Shown here in pieces: positions 1 to 7,292 of a DNA stretch of 49,793 bases. The position numbers were made by a program, and so were the translations under genes. Within the stretch, counting starts at the first letter, position 1, and each line of letters opens with the position of its first letter. The DNA is from Deinococcales bacterium (GTDB lineage: Bacteria; Deinococcota; Deinococci; Deinococcales; JAAFIG01), in contig JANXTZ010000069.1 of the NCBI GenBank assembly GCA_025352125.1, positions 1 through 49,793 on the forward strand. Reading direction: 5' to 3'. The notes beneath the pieces were generated by a model that was not told where the DNA came from, made no database searches, and saw only the letters and a program-made list of their open reading frames with translations.

Positions 1-106
1 TGTAGAAGTTGCAGGTTTTGCAATGAAATTTTTGCTGTCCGTCTTTGGTGCGTCCGTTTTTGCGGAGTTTCGTGCTTTGGCAGCGTCGGCAGGTGAGTGG
101 GATCAT
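1..106 (-). CDS. IS1-like transposase, N-terminal zinc-ribbon part (InsA-like), partial
   Basis: An ATG at 106 opens a frame that runs off the left edge, giving 35 visible residues. They contain two CxxC-type pairs, C6/C9 (CRRC) and C29/C32 (CKTC), separated by a basic KNGRTKDGQQKFHC stretch. This is the layout of the InsA zinc finger that binds the ends of IS1-type elements. AT-rich sequence just upstream (around 112-130) could supply a promoter close to the IS end. No CTCGAG occurs in this piece, unlike the neighbouring chromosome, which fits recent arrival. Only the N-terminus is visible, so intactness cannot be judged. Confidence 0.65.
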   Translation of the reverse strand, partial: MIPLTCRRCQSTKLRKNGRTKDGQQKFHCKTCNFY

Positions 107-141
107 GGACTTATTTTATCAGTTATAATCTGGACACTACC
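1..141 (-). mobile_element. Left end of an IS1-like insertion sequence (cut by window edge)
   Basis: The transposase start at 106 is preceded on the minus strand by about 35 bp that begin with GGTAGTGTCC (complement of 132-141). IS1-family termini commonly begin with GG, so I place the element boundary near 141. The rest of the element, including its other inverted repeat and the target duplication, lies outside the window. The boundary is an inference from the start of the conserved-looking terminus and could be off by several bases. Confidence 0.6.
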
Positions 142-188
142 ATAGTTTGAACTCGAGACGAGATTTTGTTTTTGGATTTCGTAAAGCT

Positions 189-401
189 TCAAAAATCGAG
201 TTCATGGATCGCACCATCGCTCGAGTCTACTTCAAACGCTCGGTTGCTCAGTTCTTCGCAACGCATGGCTACAGCCAGACTGTAAATTTTGTTTACTTCA
301 CCAGATTCGTCCTCACTGTACCTGGCTGGAACGTTGCGAATGACGACAGTCGCACCAAGTTTATTGGTGTAACGGTATTCGGTACGGATTTCTTCTATCA
401 T
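189..401 (-). CDS. Small hypothetical protein, last gene of ABC importer operon
   Basis: A 70-residue acidic protein with no family I recognise. It starts one base after the stop codon of the upstream permease (TAA-A-ATG), with a GGGAG ribosome-binding site lying inside the permease's end, so it is almost certainly translated by coupling. It has no membrane segment or signal peptide; the C-terminus is acidic (EVDSSDGAIHELDF). Its place at the end of the operon suggests a role linked to the transported compound, but nothing in the sequence shows one. It lies next to the IS end at 141. Confidence 0.6.
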   Translation of the reverse strand: MIEEIRTEYRYTNKLGATVVIRNVPARYSEDESGEVNKIYSLAVAMRCEELSNRAFEVDSSDGAIHELDF

Positions 402-402
402 T

Positions 403-1404
403 TTACTCCCGAAACGAGACGTGCCAACCCGTCACCCGTCGCTCGAGCAACGCCGCAAGGTTGTAAAACACAATGCCCAAAAACGATGCGATGTTGATGG
501 CAGCCCAAACGCTGTCAAAACTGGCTTGCCCTGTTTCAACCAGGATTCTGAAGCCCAAACCAGAACCAGTTGATCCAAAGAATTCGGCAACAATTGCGCC
601 AATCAGTGCCAGGGTGGTGCTGATTTTCAGGGCGTTAAAAATGTAGGGCAGCGCGTTTGGAATGCGTAAATCCAAGAACACGCGGCGCGGGTCTGCGGCG
701 TAAGAGCGCATCAGGTCAATGGTTAACGGGTTCACCTCGAGCAAACCCCTTGCCGTGTTGACCAGGACTGGAAAGAAAATCGTGATGGCGACAACGGCGG
801 CTTTAGAACCCCACTCGAGTCCGGCGGCTTTCACGATGACAGGGGCAAGCGCAACGATGGGGATGCTCGAGAAGATGGTGGCGTAAGGCATCAAACCCTT
901 GTTCAAGAATTGGTATCTCGAGACGAGAATTGCCATAAGAATTCCCAGACTCGCGCCGATGACATACCCTATTCCAGCCTCGAGCAATGTTGTTTGGGTG
1001 TCACGCCATAAAACTTGCCGTGACTCAAGGAATTTTTGAATCACGGCGGTTGGGGCTGGAATTTGCGCGACTGGAATCTGGAAGGCGTGAATCAATGCCT
1101 CGACCAAAACCACGGCAACCACCGCCAGCAAAATGGCGGGAAGCAATGAAATCATTGAAAGTCCAAGATCAAAGCCAGTCTTGTCTTTGGCTCGAGGGGC
1201 GACCAGAAGGCTGACAACCCCGCTCGAGACTCCACCCACACCAAGAAGCCCCACCAATGCCAGAACACAGCTTAAAACCACACTCAAGCCAGACCAGACT
1301 TCGCTCGAGTTCCAATGGTTTGCAATGACCAAAATCATTCCCAGAAGCGAAATGAAAACGCCAGCCGTACCGAACAGCAGTACATTCAATGGTTTCGTTG
1401 CCAC
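403..1404 (-). CDS. ABC transporter permease, SsuC/TauC-ThiX type (second permease)
   Basis: Inner-membrane component of an importer of the nitrate/sulfonate/pyrimidine family (binding-protein-dependent transport inner-membrane fold). The EAA-type cytoplasmic loop that contacts the ATPase is visible (MRSYAADPRRVFLDLRIP), followed by the usual TM segments. I chose the GTG at 1404, which gives 333 residues starting VATKPLNVLL; a more upstream in-frame start would only add non-membrane residues translated from the preceding gene. The start overlaps the preceding permease stop by 19 bp. An N-terminal extension with three extra hydrophobic segments precedes the core. Substrate is not shown by the sequence; the nearby pyrimidine-degradation genes make a pyrimidine or hydantoin-like compound likely. 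Confidence 0.85.
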   Translation of the reverse strand: MATKPLNVLLFGTAGVFISLLGMILVIANHWNSSEVWSGLSVVLSCVLALVGLLGVGGVSSGVVSLLVAPRAKDKTGFDLGLSMISLLPAILLAVVAVVLVEALIHAFQIPVAQIPAPTAVIQKFLESRQVLWRDTQTTLLEAGIGYVIGASLGILMAILVSRYQFLNKGLMPYATIFSSIPIVALAPVIVKAAGLEWGSKAAVVAITIFFPVLVNTARGLLEVNPLTIDLMRSYAADPRRVFLDLRIPNALPYIFNALKISTTLALIGAIVAEFFGSTGSGLGFRILVETGQASFDSVWAAINIASFLGIVFYNLAALLERRVTGWHVSFRE

Positions 1405-2246
1405 GGTGTCACCACCCGTTCGAGCCAACCGACAATGCTGACCAGCAAAATACCCAGAATGGCGCTGCCAATCATGACCAGCCACAAACCCACGGCGTCG
1501 GAGGCTCGAGAATTTTCGGAAAGCATCTTGCCCAGACCCGCGCCAGAAATCGTGGCAGATTCGGAAATGATCGCACCAATTAAAGCGGCAGTGACCGAAA
1601 CTTTAAACGCTGTGAACAGATACGGGATGCTTGAGGGAAAACGAAGTTTTGCGAAGGTTTGAAGACTTCCCGCGTTGTAGGTTTTCATCAGATCAACTTG
1701 AATTGGGTCGGGCGAACGCAAGCCTTTGGAAACGCCAATTGCAATCGGGAAAAATGCAATGTACGCAGCAATGATCGCCTTTGGAATCCAACCCTCAACA
1801 CCGTACTGACCCAGCAAAACCGCCAGCATTGGGGCTATCGCTATGATCGGAACGGTTTGTGAGGCGACCAACCACGGCAACAAAGCACGTTCAAAAGCTC
1901 GAGAAGCAACGAGCAATACTGACAAGCCCAGCCCAACAATTGAGGCGAGTAGCAAGCCCGAAAGTGTCTCGAGACCAGTGAAAAACGCGTTGTACGGCAC
2001 ACTGGTTTCTGAAGTTGGGGGAAAGTACAGGCTCGAGAAACCAATTAAAAGTTGCGCTGGGGCGGGAATGATCGGGCTTCGCATGTCAAAGCTGCACTCG
2101 AGCGCGGTTTTGCATTCCAAAACTGCGCCGCGCTGCAAAGCTCGAGCGGCGGCAGGATAATTTGCCAGCAACATGATCGGAAAGTACAGGGCAATCAGCA
2201 CCACACCAACCACCAGCATTGGCACAAAATTTCTCGAGCGGGTCAT
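1386..2246 (-). CDS. ABC transporter permease, SsuC/TauC-ThiX type (first permease)
   Basis: 286-residue inner-membrane permease of the same family as the next gene. Six or so hydrophobic segments are visible, with the EAA-type loop MKTYNAGSLQTFAKLRFP about 70-100 residues before the C-terminus. The ATG overlaps the stop of the ATPase gene by ATGA, so the genes are translationally coupled. Two different permeases with one ATPase suggest a heterodimeric channel. No periplasmic binding-protein gene is visible in the operon; it may lie elsewhere or beyond the IS element to the left. Substrate assignment is by neighbourhood only. Confidence 0.87.
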   Translation of the reverse strand: MTRSRNFVPMLVVGVVLIALYFPIMLLANYPAAARALQRGAVLECKTALECSFDMRSPIIPAPAQLLIGFSSLYFPPTSETSVPYNAFFTGLETLSGLLLASIVGLGLSVLLVASRAFERALLPWLVASQTVPIIAIAPMLAVLLGQYGVEGWIPKAIIAAYIAFFPIAIGVSKGLRSPDPIQVDLMKTYNAGSLQTFAKLRFPSSIPYLFTAFKVSVTAALIGAIISESATISGAGLGKMLSENSRASDAVGLWLVMIGSAILGILLVSIVGWLERVVTPWQRNH

Positions 2247-3061
2247 TCATTCCCCTCGTAGCCGTGACCATGCCGCAACGATTCACGAATTTCGGTGGCA
2301 ATCTCGAAGAAACGCGGGGATTCTCGGGTGTCAAAATCGCGGGGATGCGGCAAGTCCACGTTAACAATTTTCTCAATTTTACCTGGGCGCGGGGTCATGA
2401 CCACAACCCGAGTTGATAAGAAAACAGCTTCTGGAATGCTGTGGGTCACAAAAATAATGGTCTTGCCAGTTTCGCGCCAAAGCCTTAAAAGCTCGAGATT
2501 CAGATTTTCGCGGGTAATTTCATCGAGCGCACCGAAAGGCTCGTCCATAAAGAGCAATTGCGGCTCGAACGCCAAAGCCCTTGCAATGCTGACGCGTTGC
2601 TGCATCCCGCCAGAAAGTTGCCACGGAAAATTTTTGGAGAATTTCTCGAGTCCCACCAATGCCAGCATGTTCTCGGCTCGAGCTTTTCGGTCTGCGAGGT
2701 TGTAACCCATGATCTCGAGCGGCAGCATGACGTTGCCCATGACGGTGCGCCAGTCGAACAGGGCGGGCGCTTGAAAAACATAACCGTAAGCTCTCGCTTC
2801 TCGAGCTTGCTGCGGGGTTTTGCCACCAATGCCGATGCTTCCAGAAGTGGGTTGAATCAAATCGGCGAGCAGGCGCAACAACGTGGTTTTACCGCACCCG
2901 CTCGGACCAATTAATGAGATAAATTCGCCCTGATTGATCTCGAGGTTCGCGTTTTTTAAAGCAACAGTCTCGAGGGCTTCGCCGTTTGGTGCTCGAGTAC
3001 GGTAAATCATGCTGACATCGTTCACAGCCACAAGTGGGGATATTGCATTCGTCACATTCAA
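2243..3061 (-). CDS. ABC transporter ATP-binding protein, SsuB/TauB type
   Basis: 272-residue ATPase that powers the two permeases downstream. Walker A is GPSGCGKTT (about residues 52-60), the Q-loop is YGYVFQ (Q97), the signature is LSGGMQQR (149-156), Walker B is LLFMDEP (169-175) and the switch histidine is in FVTHS (H207). Length is normal for the nitrate/sulfonate/taurine family. It is the first gene of the operon, reading leftwards, and ends in an ATGA overlap with the first permease. The GNAT gene ends only 9 bp upstream, so the operon may begin further right. Confidence 0.93.
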   Translation of the reverse strand: MNVTNAISPLVAVNDVSMIYRTRAPNGEALETVALKNANLEINQGEFISLIGPSGCGKTTLLRLLADLIQPTSGSIGIGGKTPQQAREARAYGYVFQAPALFDWRTVMGNVMLPLEIMGYNLADRKARAENMLALVGLEKFSKNFPWQLSGGMQQRVSIARALAFEPQLLFMDEPFGALDEITRENLNLELLRLWRETGKTIIFVTHSIPEAVFLSTRVVVMTPRPGKIEKIVNVDLPHPRDFDTRESPRFFEIATEIRESLRHGHGYEGNE

Positions 3062-3070
3062 CCTCGAGTG

Positions 3071-3505
3071 TTATTTTAGGGCTTCGTTAAAATGTTTGTT
3101 GGGCTGGCGAAGCATAAACTTTGTTGCATCAATTTCTGAAAAACCAAACTGGCGGTACAGTTCGTGTGCGTCGTCAGTGGTCAGCAACCATTTAACGGTT
3201 TGCAAACGTGGATGCTCGAGAATCGTTTTGACAAAAAACTTGCTCAAGCCCTGCCCACGGTGCGACTCGAGGATAAAAACATCTGCCAACCAAGCCGTGC
3301 GCGTGAAATCCGTGACGACTCGAGCGTAACCGACTTGAGAAATCCCTTGAAAAACGCCGAATGCCAACGAGTGCTGCATTGCGTGTTTTACAACCTCAAG
3401 CGCGATGCCTTCAGCCCAGGGAAGCTTTGTCAAGACGCTGTGAATCAACTCGAGATCAAAACGGGTTTGATCGGTGGTGATGGTGAAATCATTGAATTCA
3501 CTCAA
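3071..3505 (-). CDS. GNAT-family N-acetyltransferase
   Basis: 144-residue acyltransferase. The acetyl-CoA pyrophosphate-binding motif is visible as RGQGLSKF after the beta strand WLADVFIL, and the C-terminal half ends in the usual YRQFGF element followed by a final strand. It uses a TTG start with AAGGA about 8 bases ahead; no ATG is better placed. The resemblance is to the small stand-alone GNAT enzymes annotated only as GNAT domain proteins; the substrate cannot be read from sequence. It sits 9 bp upstream of the ABC ATPase on the same strand and could be co-transcribed. Confidence 0.85.
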   Translation of the reverse strand: MSEFNDFTITTDQTRFDLELIHSVLTKLPWAEGIALEVVKHAMQHSLAFGVFQGISQVGYARVVTDFTRTAWLADVFILESHRGQGLSKFFVKTILEHPRLQTVKWLLTTDDAHELYRQFGFSEIDATKFMLRQPNKHFNEALK

Positions 3506-3541
3506 AATTGAATCCTTCTTTGAGATTTTGAGAAGAACGTT

Positions 3542-3868
3542 TTAATCCATCAACTTTAAACGCGAAATCCAATAATTTGGATGACGCTTTTGATGGACTA
3601 TTGTAACGATGAAAACAGTGTTACCTTGAATCACATAAATAATGTTGTGAGGAAATCGTCCTACCACCATTTTCCGCGCTCCACCAGTACTAAACACTGC
3701 TGCCGACTCTGGAAACTCGAGAATCATCTCAAGTCGGTTGGTCACAGCATTGGAGAATTCAATACCCAAACCCAGTTCCGCTGCATCGTAATGACCCTGT
3801 ATTTCGATCAAATCCAGAATAGCCGCTTCTAGATATTCCTCACGATAACGCGGATTTGACACGGGCAA
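3542..3868 (-). CDS. RelE/ParE-type toxin
   Basis: 108 residues with the ParE/RelE toxin fold: helical N-terminus (AAILDLIEIQGHYDAAELG), then the beta-rich core RKMVVGRFPHNIIYVI and VFIVTIVHQKRHPNYW. Basic residues near the end (HQKRHP) are those usually important in ribosome- or gyrase-targeting members. It starts with TTG at 3868 (GTG at 3862 is the alternative) with GAGAGG ahead, and overlaps the antitoxin gene by 29 bp, which is typical for this arrangement where the antitoxin comes first. Whether it is an mRNA interferase or a gyrase poison is not evident. Confidence 0.85.
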   Translation of the reverse strand: MPVSNPRYREEYLEAAILDLIEIQGHYDAAELGLGIEFSNAVTNRLEMILEFPESAAVFSTGGARKMVVGRFPHNIIYVIQGNTVFIVTIVHQKRHPNYWISRLKLMD

Positions 3869-4070
3869 GCATTTCCTCTCGAGAATAGGATTTCATTTTG
3901 CCGCGTTCAAACGCAGCCATTCGACGGTCTGCCTCCATTGCCCAAAGTTGCTCGAGTTCTGCGTCGGAAGGATTCTCAACGCTTTCAATCAGAGTTTTAA
4001 TCAACTCGGCTCGAGTGTTCAGTGGCAGTTTTAGCACTTCGTTTTTCAATTCAATCTCACTCATGGTCAT
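3840..4070 (-). CDS. Antitoxin, addiction-module component family (CHP02574/PF09720-like)
   Basis: 76-residue acidic, largely helical protein. The start at 4070 (MTMSEIELKNEVLKL) has GGAG six bases upstream; an in-frame upstream start at 4175 would give an N-terminus reading through the dihydropyrimidinase gene. The pattern LPLNTRAELIKTLIES followed by WAMEADRRMAAFERGK matches the short antitoxin family that pairs with RelE/ParE toxins. It starts 25 bp after the hydA stop on the same strand, so it may be read from both its own and the hydA promoter. Confidence 0.82.
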   Translation of the reverse strand: MTMSEIELKNEVLKLPLNTRAELIKTLIESVENPSDAELEQLWAMEADRRMAAFERGKMKSYSREEMLARVKSALS

Positions 4071-4095
4071 ATTATGCTCCAATTGAAAATAGATT

Positions 4096-5475
4096 TCAAA
4101 AATGCTGTGGTTTACGCCGCAAAAGCTCACCCATGCTCGAGTTTCCAACAAATTTTCCATCCCGCACTTGCACATGACCGCGAACGGTCACGACGCTGGG
4201 TTTCCCATCAATTTCCATGCCTTCAAAGCCGTTGTAATCGTTGTTAACGGTCTGGGTTTTGCTCGAGATCACCCCGCGATAATTGGGATCGTAAATCACA
4301 AGATCGGCGTCCGAACCAACGGCGATTGTGCCTTTGCGTGGGAACAATCCAAACAACTTGGCGGCTTTGGTGCTGGCAGCATCCACAAAACGGTGAATGT
4401 CAAGGTTTCCTCGAGAGACGCCGTAAGTGTACAGCACGTTCACGCGGTCTTCGATGGCGGGAATGCCGTTTGGAATCTTGGTGAAATCCCCAATACCCAA
4501 AGCTTTTTGTGCCACATCAAACGGGCAGTGATCTGTACCCACCGTATCAATAAAACCTTGCTCGAGCGCATCCCAGAGTGGTTTCTGGTTTTTCTTGTCG
4601 CGCAGGGGTGGCGACATGACAAACTTTGCGCCCTCATGGTTTGGGTGTTCGGCATGGGTTTTGTCGAGCATAAAATGTGGCAGCACCGATTCAATGTAAA
4701 TTGGCACTCCTCGAGATTTTGCAGCCATCGCCGCTTTTAGAGCAGGTTGGCAGGAAAGATGCACCACGTAACCCGTCGCGCCTGTCGTCTCGAGGAAGGT
4801 CGCAAAACGATTCGTGCCTTCGGCTTCGACGCTTTCGGGTCTGGATGGTTCGTGATACTCGGGTCCTGTTTTGCCCTCATTCAAGAGTTTGGCTTGCAAC
4901 TGCCCGACCAATTCCGCGTTCTCACAGTGGGCAGTCACGATCACACCCAGTTCTTTAGCAAGGGTCATGGTCTTGAACATTTCACCGTCGTCCACGCCAA
5001 AAAAGTTTTTGTACGATAAAAATATCTTGAAACTCGAGATGCCATCTTTGACGATTTCACGAAGTTGTTTTTCGGTGTTGTCATCAAACTTTGTCACCGA
5101 CATGTGAAAACTGTAATCGCAAGCGCTGTGACCCGCTGCTTTGGACTTCCAGAGGTTGTAACCCTCGAGCGCGTCTTCAGTGCGGTTTGGGCAGCACATT
5201 TCGATGTACGTGGTCGTGCCGCCGATGACGGCGGCTTTAGAGGCGGTTTCGTGGGTGTCTTTGGCAAAGGTCGCCATGAACGGCAAGTAGACGTGAACGT
5301 GCGGGTCAATAAAACCAGGAAAAACGTACTTTCCAGTGGCATCAATGACTTCGGTGTGTTCTGGAATCTCGAGATTTGTGCCAATACGGGTGATGGTCTC
5401 AAATTCGACAAAAATGTCGGCAGCGTACCTCGAGTCTGCTGTGATGATCTCGCCGTTTTGAATCAGTAAAGCCAT
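4096..5475 (-). CDS. hydA: Dihydropyrimidinase (D-hydantoinase)
   Basis: Cytosolic binuclear zinc amidohydrolase, second enzyme of reductive pyrimidine breakdown, opening dihydrouracil/dihydrothymine to N-carbamoyl-beta-amino acids. Metal ligands are in order: H59 and H61 in DPHVHVYLPF, the carbamylated lysine K150 in SSFKIFLSYK, H183 in TAHCEN, H239 in VVHLSC and D315 in GTDHCPFD. I start at the ATG at 5475 because GGGAGG lies eight bases ahead; 459 residues is normal. PreA/PreT, the previous step of the pathway, are 1.8 kb away on the same strand, separated by vapBC, an Imm1-like gene and Uma2. No beta-ureidopropionase gene is visible in the window. Confidence 0.93.
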   Translation of the reverse strand: MALLIQNGEIITADSRYAADIFVEFETITRIGTNLEIPEHTEVIDATGKYVFPGFIDPHVHVYLPFMATFAKDTHETASKAAVIGGTTTYIEMCCPNRTEDALEGYNLWKSKAAGHSACDYSFHMSVTKFDDNTEKQLREIVKDGISSFKIFLSYKNFFGVDDGEMFKTMTLAKELGVIVTAHCENAELVGQLQAKLLNEGKTGPEYHEPSRPESVEAEGTNRFATFLETTGATGYVVHLSCQPALKAAMAAKSRGVPIYIESVLPHFMLDKTHAEHPNHEGAKFVMSPPLRDKKNQKPLWDALEQGFIDTVGTDHCPFDVAQKALGIGDFTKIPNGIPAIEDRVNVLYTYGVSRGNLDIHRFVDAASTKAAKLFGLFPRKGTIAVGSDADLVIYDPNYRGVISSKTQTVNNDYNGFEGMEIDGKPSVVTVRGHVQVRDGKFVGNSSMGELLRRKPQHF

Positions 5476-5527
5476 ACAAACCTCCCAATTTTGATATATA
5501 CTTATTGATAGATACTCGAGGTGAAAC

Positions 5528-5767
5528 ATGGATACCGCAAAATTATTTCAAACAGGTCGTTCTCAAGCCGTCAGGTTGCCTAAAGCTTTTCGATTTGAAG
5601 GCAACGAAGTGTACATCAAACGTGTTGGAAACGGTGTTTTGCTGATTCCAAAAGATAGAAAGCCGTGGCAATCAATGCTCGAATCACTCGAAAAATTTGA
5701 AGGTACAATCGAACGCAACCAGCCCGAAAAATCCGATGAGCGCGACTGGGGCGACTTGTGGAAGTAA
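5528..5767 (+). CDS. vapB: VapB-type antitoxin (AbrB/SpoVT-like)
   Basis: 79-residue antitoxin with an N-terminal swapped-hairpin DNA-binding domain (TAKLFQTGRSQAVRLPKAFR, then VYIKRVGNGVLLIP) and an acidic C-terminus ending WGDLWK that would clamp the toxin. The ribosome-binding site GAGGTG is formed by the end of a CTCGAG copy. It is transcribed divergently from hydA across a 52-bp AT-rich gap (5476-5527) that must hold both promoters; autoregulation is expected for the family. Confidence 0.88.
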   Translation: MDTAKLFQTGRSQAVRLPKAFRFEGNEVYIKRVGNGVLLIPKDRKPWQSMLESLEKFEGTIERNQPEKSDERDWGDLWK

Positions 5768-6165
5768 AGTTCATGCTGGATACCAACATTTGCATTTACA
5801 TCATCAACAACAAACCACCAACCGTCAAAGAAAAGTTCTTGCAACATCACATTGGCAGCATTGCACTTTCGAGCATCGTCGTTTCGGAACTTGTGTACGG
5901 TGTCACCAAAAGCCAAGCCCGAGCGAAAAACACTGCCGCACTCGAAGAATTCTTGTTCGACTTTGAAATTCTGCCGTTTGACATTGATTCCGCATACAAA
6001 TCCGGCATGTTGCAAGCCGAACTCGAGCAAGTCGGAACTCCAATTGGACCTCATGATACGCAAATTGCTGCCCATGCCCTTCTGCTCAGCGCAACGCTCG
6101 TGACGAATAACTTAAAAGAATTTAAAAAGGTAAAAGGTTTAAAACTCGAGAATTGGTTTGAATAG
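5758..6165 (+). CDS. vapC: VapC-type PIN-domain toxin ribonuclease
   Basis: 135-residue PIN-domain endoribonuclease. The acidic catalytic residues sit in MLDTN (residues 6-10), VVSELVYG (E at about 44), GPHDTQIAAHAL (D) and the terminal TNNLKEF segment. The start could be the GTG at 5758, overlapping vapB by 10 bp, or the ATG at 5773; VapC proteins often carry a few residues before MLDTN, so I use GTG. Intact by all visible motifs. Targets of such toxins are commonly initiator tRNA or rRNA, not determinable here. Confidence 0.9.
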   Translation: MEVKFMLDTNICIYIINNKPPTVKEKFLQHHIGSIALSSIVVSELVYGVTKSQARAKNTAALEEFLFDFEILPFDIDSAYKSGMLQAELEQVGTPIGPHDTQIAAHALLLSATLVTNNLKEFKKVKGLKLENWFE

Positions 6166-6218
6166 CTTTTGAATGCGTACGTTTGTAGTGATGATCTTGC
6201 CATTTTTAATGAGTAAGC

Positions 6219-6660
6219 TTATGATTCCTCTATAGAGAGCATTGTTAAGCTTTTCCAGCGCCAATCTCGTAGTTCGTACTGATCTGGAACTGTATAATTC
6301 GTAAAAAATTCTATGAATACTTTTTTTGCATCAGAAAGACGTAAGACTTCATTGGGAAAGACCGAAACATAGTTACCATTACTTCCTTCAACGATTTCTA
6401 TACCCTTCTTTTTTGATTGACGACCAAGTGTGAAGTGTAAATCGCCATCTTTTTCATAACTTTTATACTCAATTGTGAGCTTCCCCTTTTTTTCCAAAAC
6501 ATTGTACGTAGCCAACAAATTCATTTTCGAGACTAAAATAAGACATTTTCTTATTTCCCAATCGTTGCAAAGTGTATAAGATTTCAGTCAAAGAAGGATT
6601 TAAACGTGAATCTCGATTTTCTGCAACGAAAGTGATTGTCATATCAGCTTCAAATCTCAC
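6219..6660 (-). pseudogene. Imm1-like immunity protein gene with a frameshift
   Basis: Two overlapping frames on the minus strand read as one protein. Frame one (from GTG 6660 or ATG 6642) gives MTITFVAENR... to YVQCFGKKG. Frame two supplies KLTIEYKSYEKDG through AKKVFIEFFTNYTVPDQY to the stop at 6219. The switch point is a run of seven A and four G on the minus strand (6483-6493); removing one base would fuse the frames. The spacing and the ending (FFTNYTVPDQYELRDW) resemble Imm1-type immunity proteins of polymorphic toxin systems, but this is a pattern-level judgement. Low CTCGAG content (none in 440 bp) and AT-rich codons suggest transfer. Confidence 0.5.
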
Positions 6661-7246
6661 TATTTCTTTTCGGCTGTTCTAACGCCTTCCACCACTCGAG
6701 CGTCACTTCTGGCGCGAACAAAGCCGATACAAGCCGTTCAGGTTTTAATATTTGCAATTGCAAAAACTGCTCACCGTTCGGTTCGCGGTAAACCTCGAGT
6801 TGCGCCTCTGTTAAATTCAAAATCCATACTTCGGGAATACTCGAGCGGGCATACTCTGGAAGCTTCTTTTCGCGGTCAAATTTCAGTGTGGAATCACTGA
6901 CTTCAATTGCCAGAAGCGCGTCCTTTGCTTCGGGAATACCTCCAGCAAAATCGCTTCGGACCAGGGCAAAATCTGGTTCAGGTTCGGAATCATCCCAGAC
7001 CACAATCGGCGCTTGAGACACAATATCGCAAAGATCGGTGTATTGCTGATGAAGTAATTTTGTCAGAACCCGAATGGCTTTGTAATGTGCTGCGCCCATC
7101 GCTGACATGAAATAAATCTCCCCTCGAATCAGTTGACTGCGTTGATCGGTTGGTAAAATACCTGACTCAAAGATTCTCTGGTATTCCTGCACGGTAAAAC
7201 GGTGAGGCTCGAGGATTGCGCCTGTGTTTTCGAGTGTTGCGGTCAT
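6650..7246 (-). CDS. Uma2-family endonuclease-fold protein
   Basis: 198-residue protein of the Uma2 (DUF820) family, with a PD-(D/E)XK-like fold, common in cyanobacteria and Deinococcota and often near mobile genes. Visible elements: RFTVQEYQRIFESG, LIRGEIYFMSAMGAAH, the core EPEPDFALVR and LLAIEVSDSTLKFD with the putative catalytic D/E residues, then YARSSIPEVWILNL. The ATG at 7246 follows a strong AGGAGG. Its stop overlaps the start of the Imm1-like frame. Biological role of the family is unsettled. Confidence 0.87.
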   Translation of the reverse strand: MTATLENTGAILEPHRFTVQEYQRIFESGILPTDQRSQLIRGEIYFMSAMGAAHYKAIRVLTKLLHQQYTDLCDIVSQAPIVVWDDSEPEPDFALVRSDFAGGIPEAKDALLAIEVSDSTLKFDREKKLPEYARSSIPEVWILNLTEAQLEVYREPNGEQFLQLQILKPERLVSALFAPEVTLEWWKALEQPKRNSEI

Positions 7247-7292
7247 GGTTGCCTCCTTTCCTAGAAGTCTACTGAAAATAGCGGCTTGAGGT

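Noticed and set aside
4102..4740. 212-codon frame antisense to hydA
   Set aside because: Lies wholly opposite conserved dihydropyrimidinase motifs; a shadow of codon bias.
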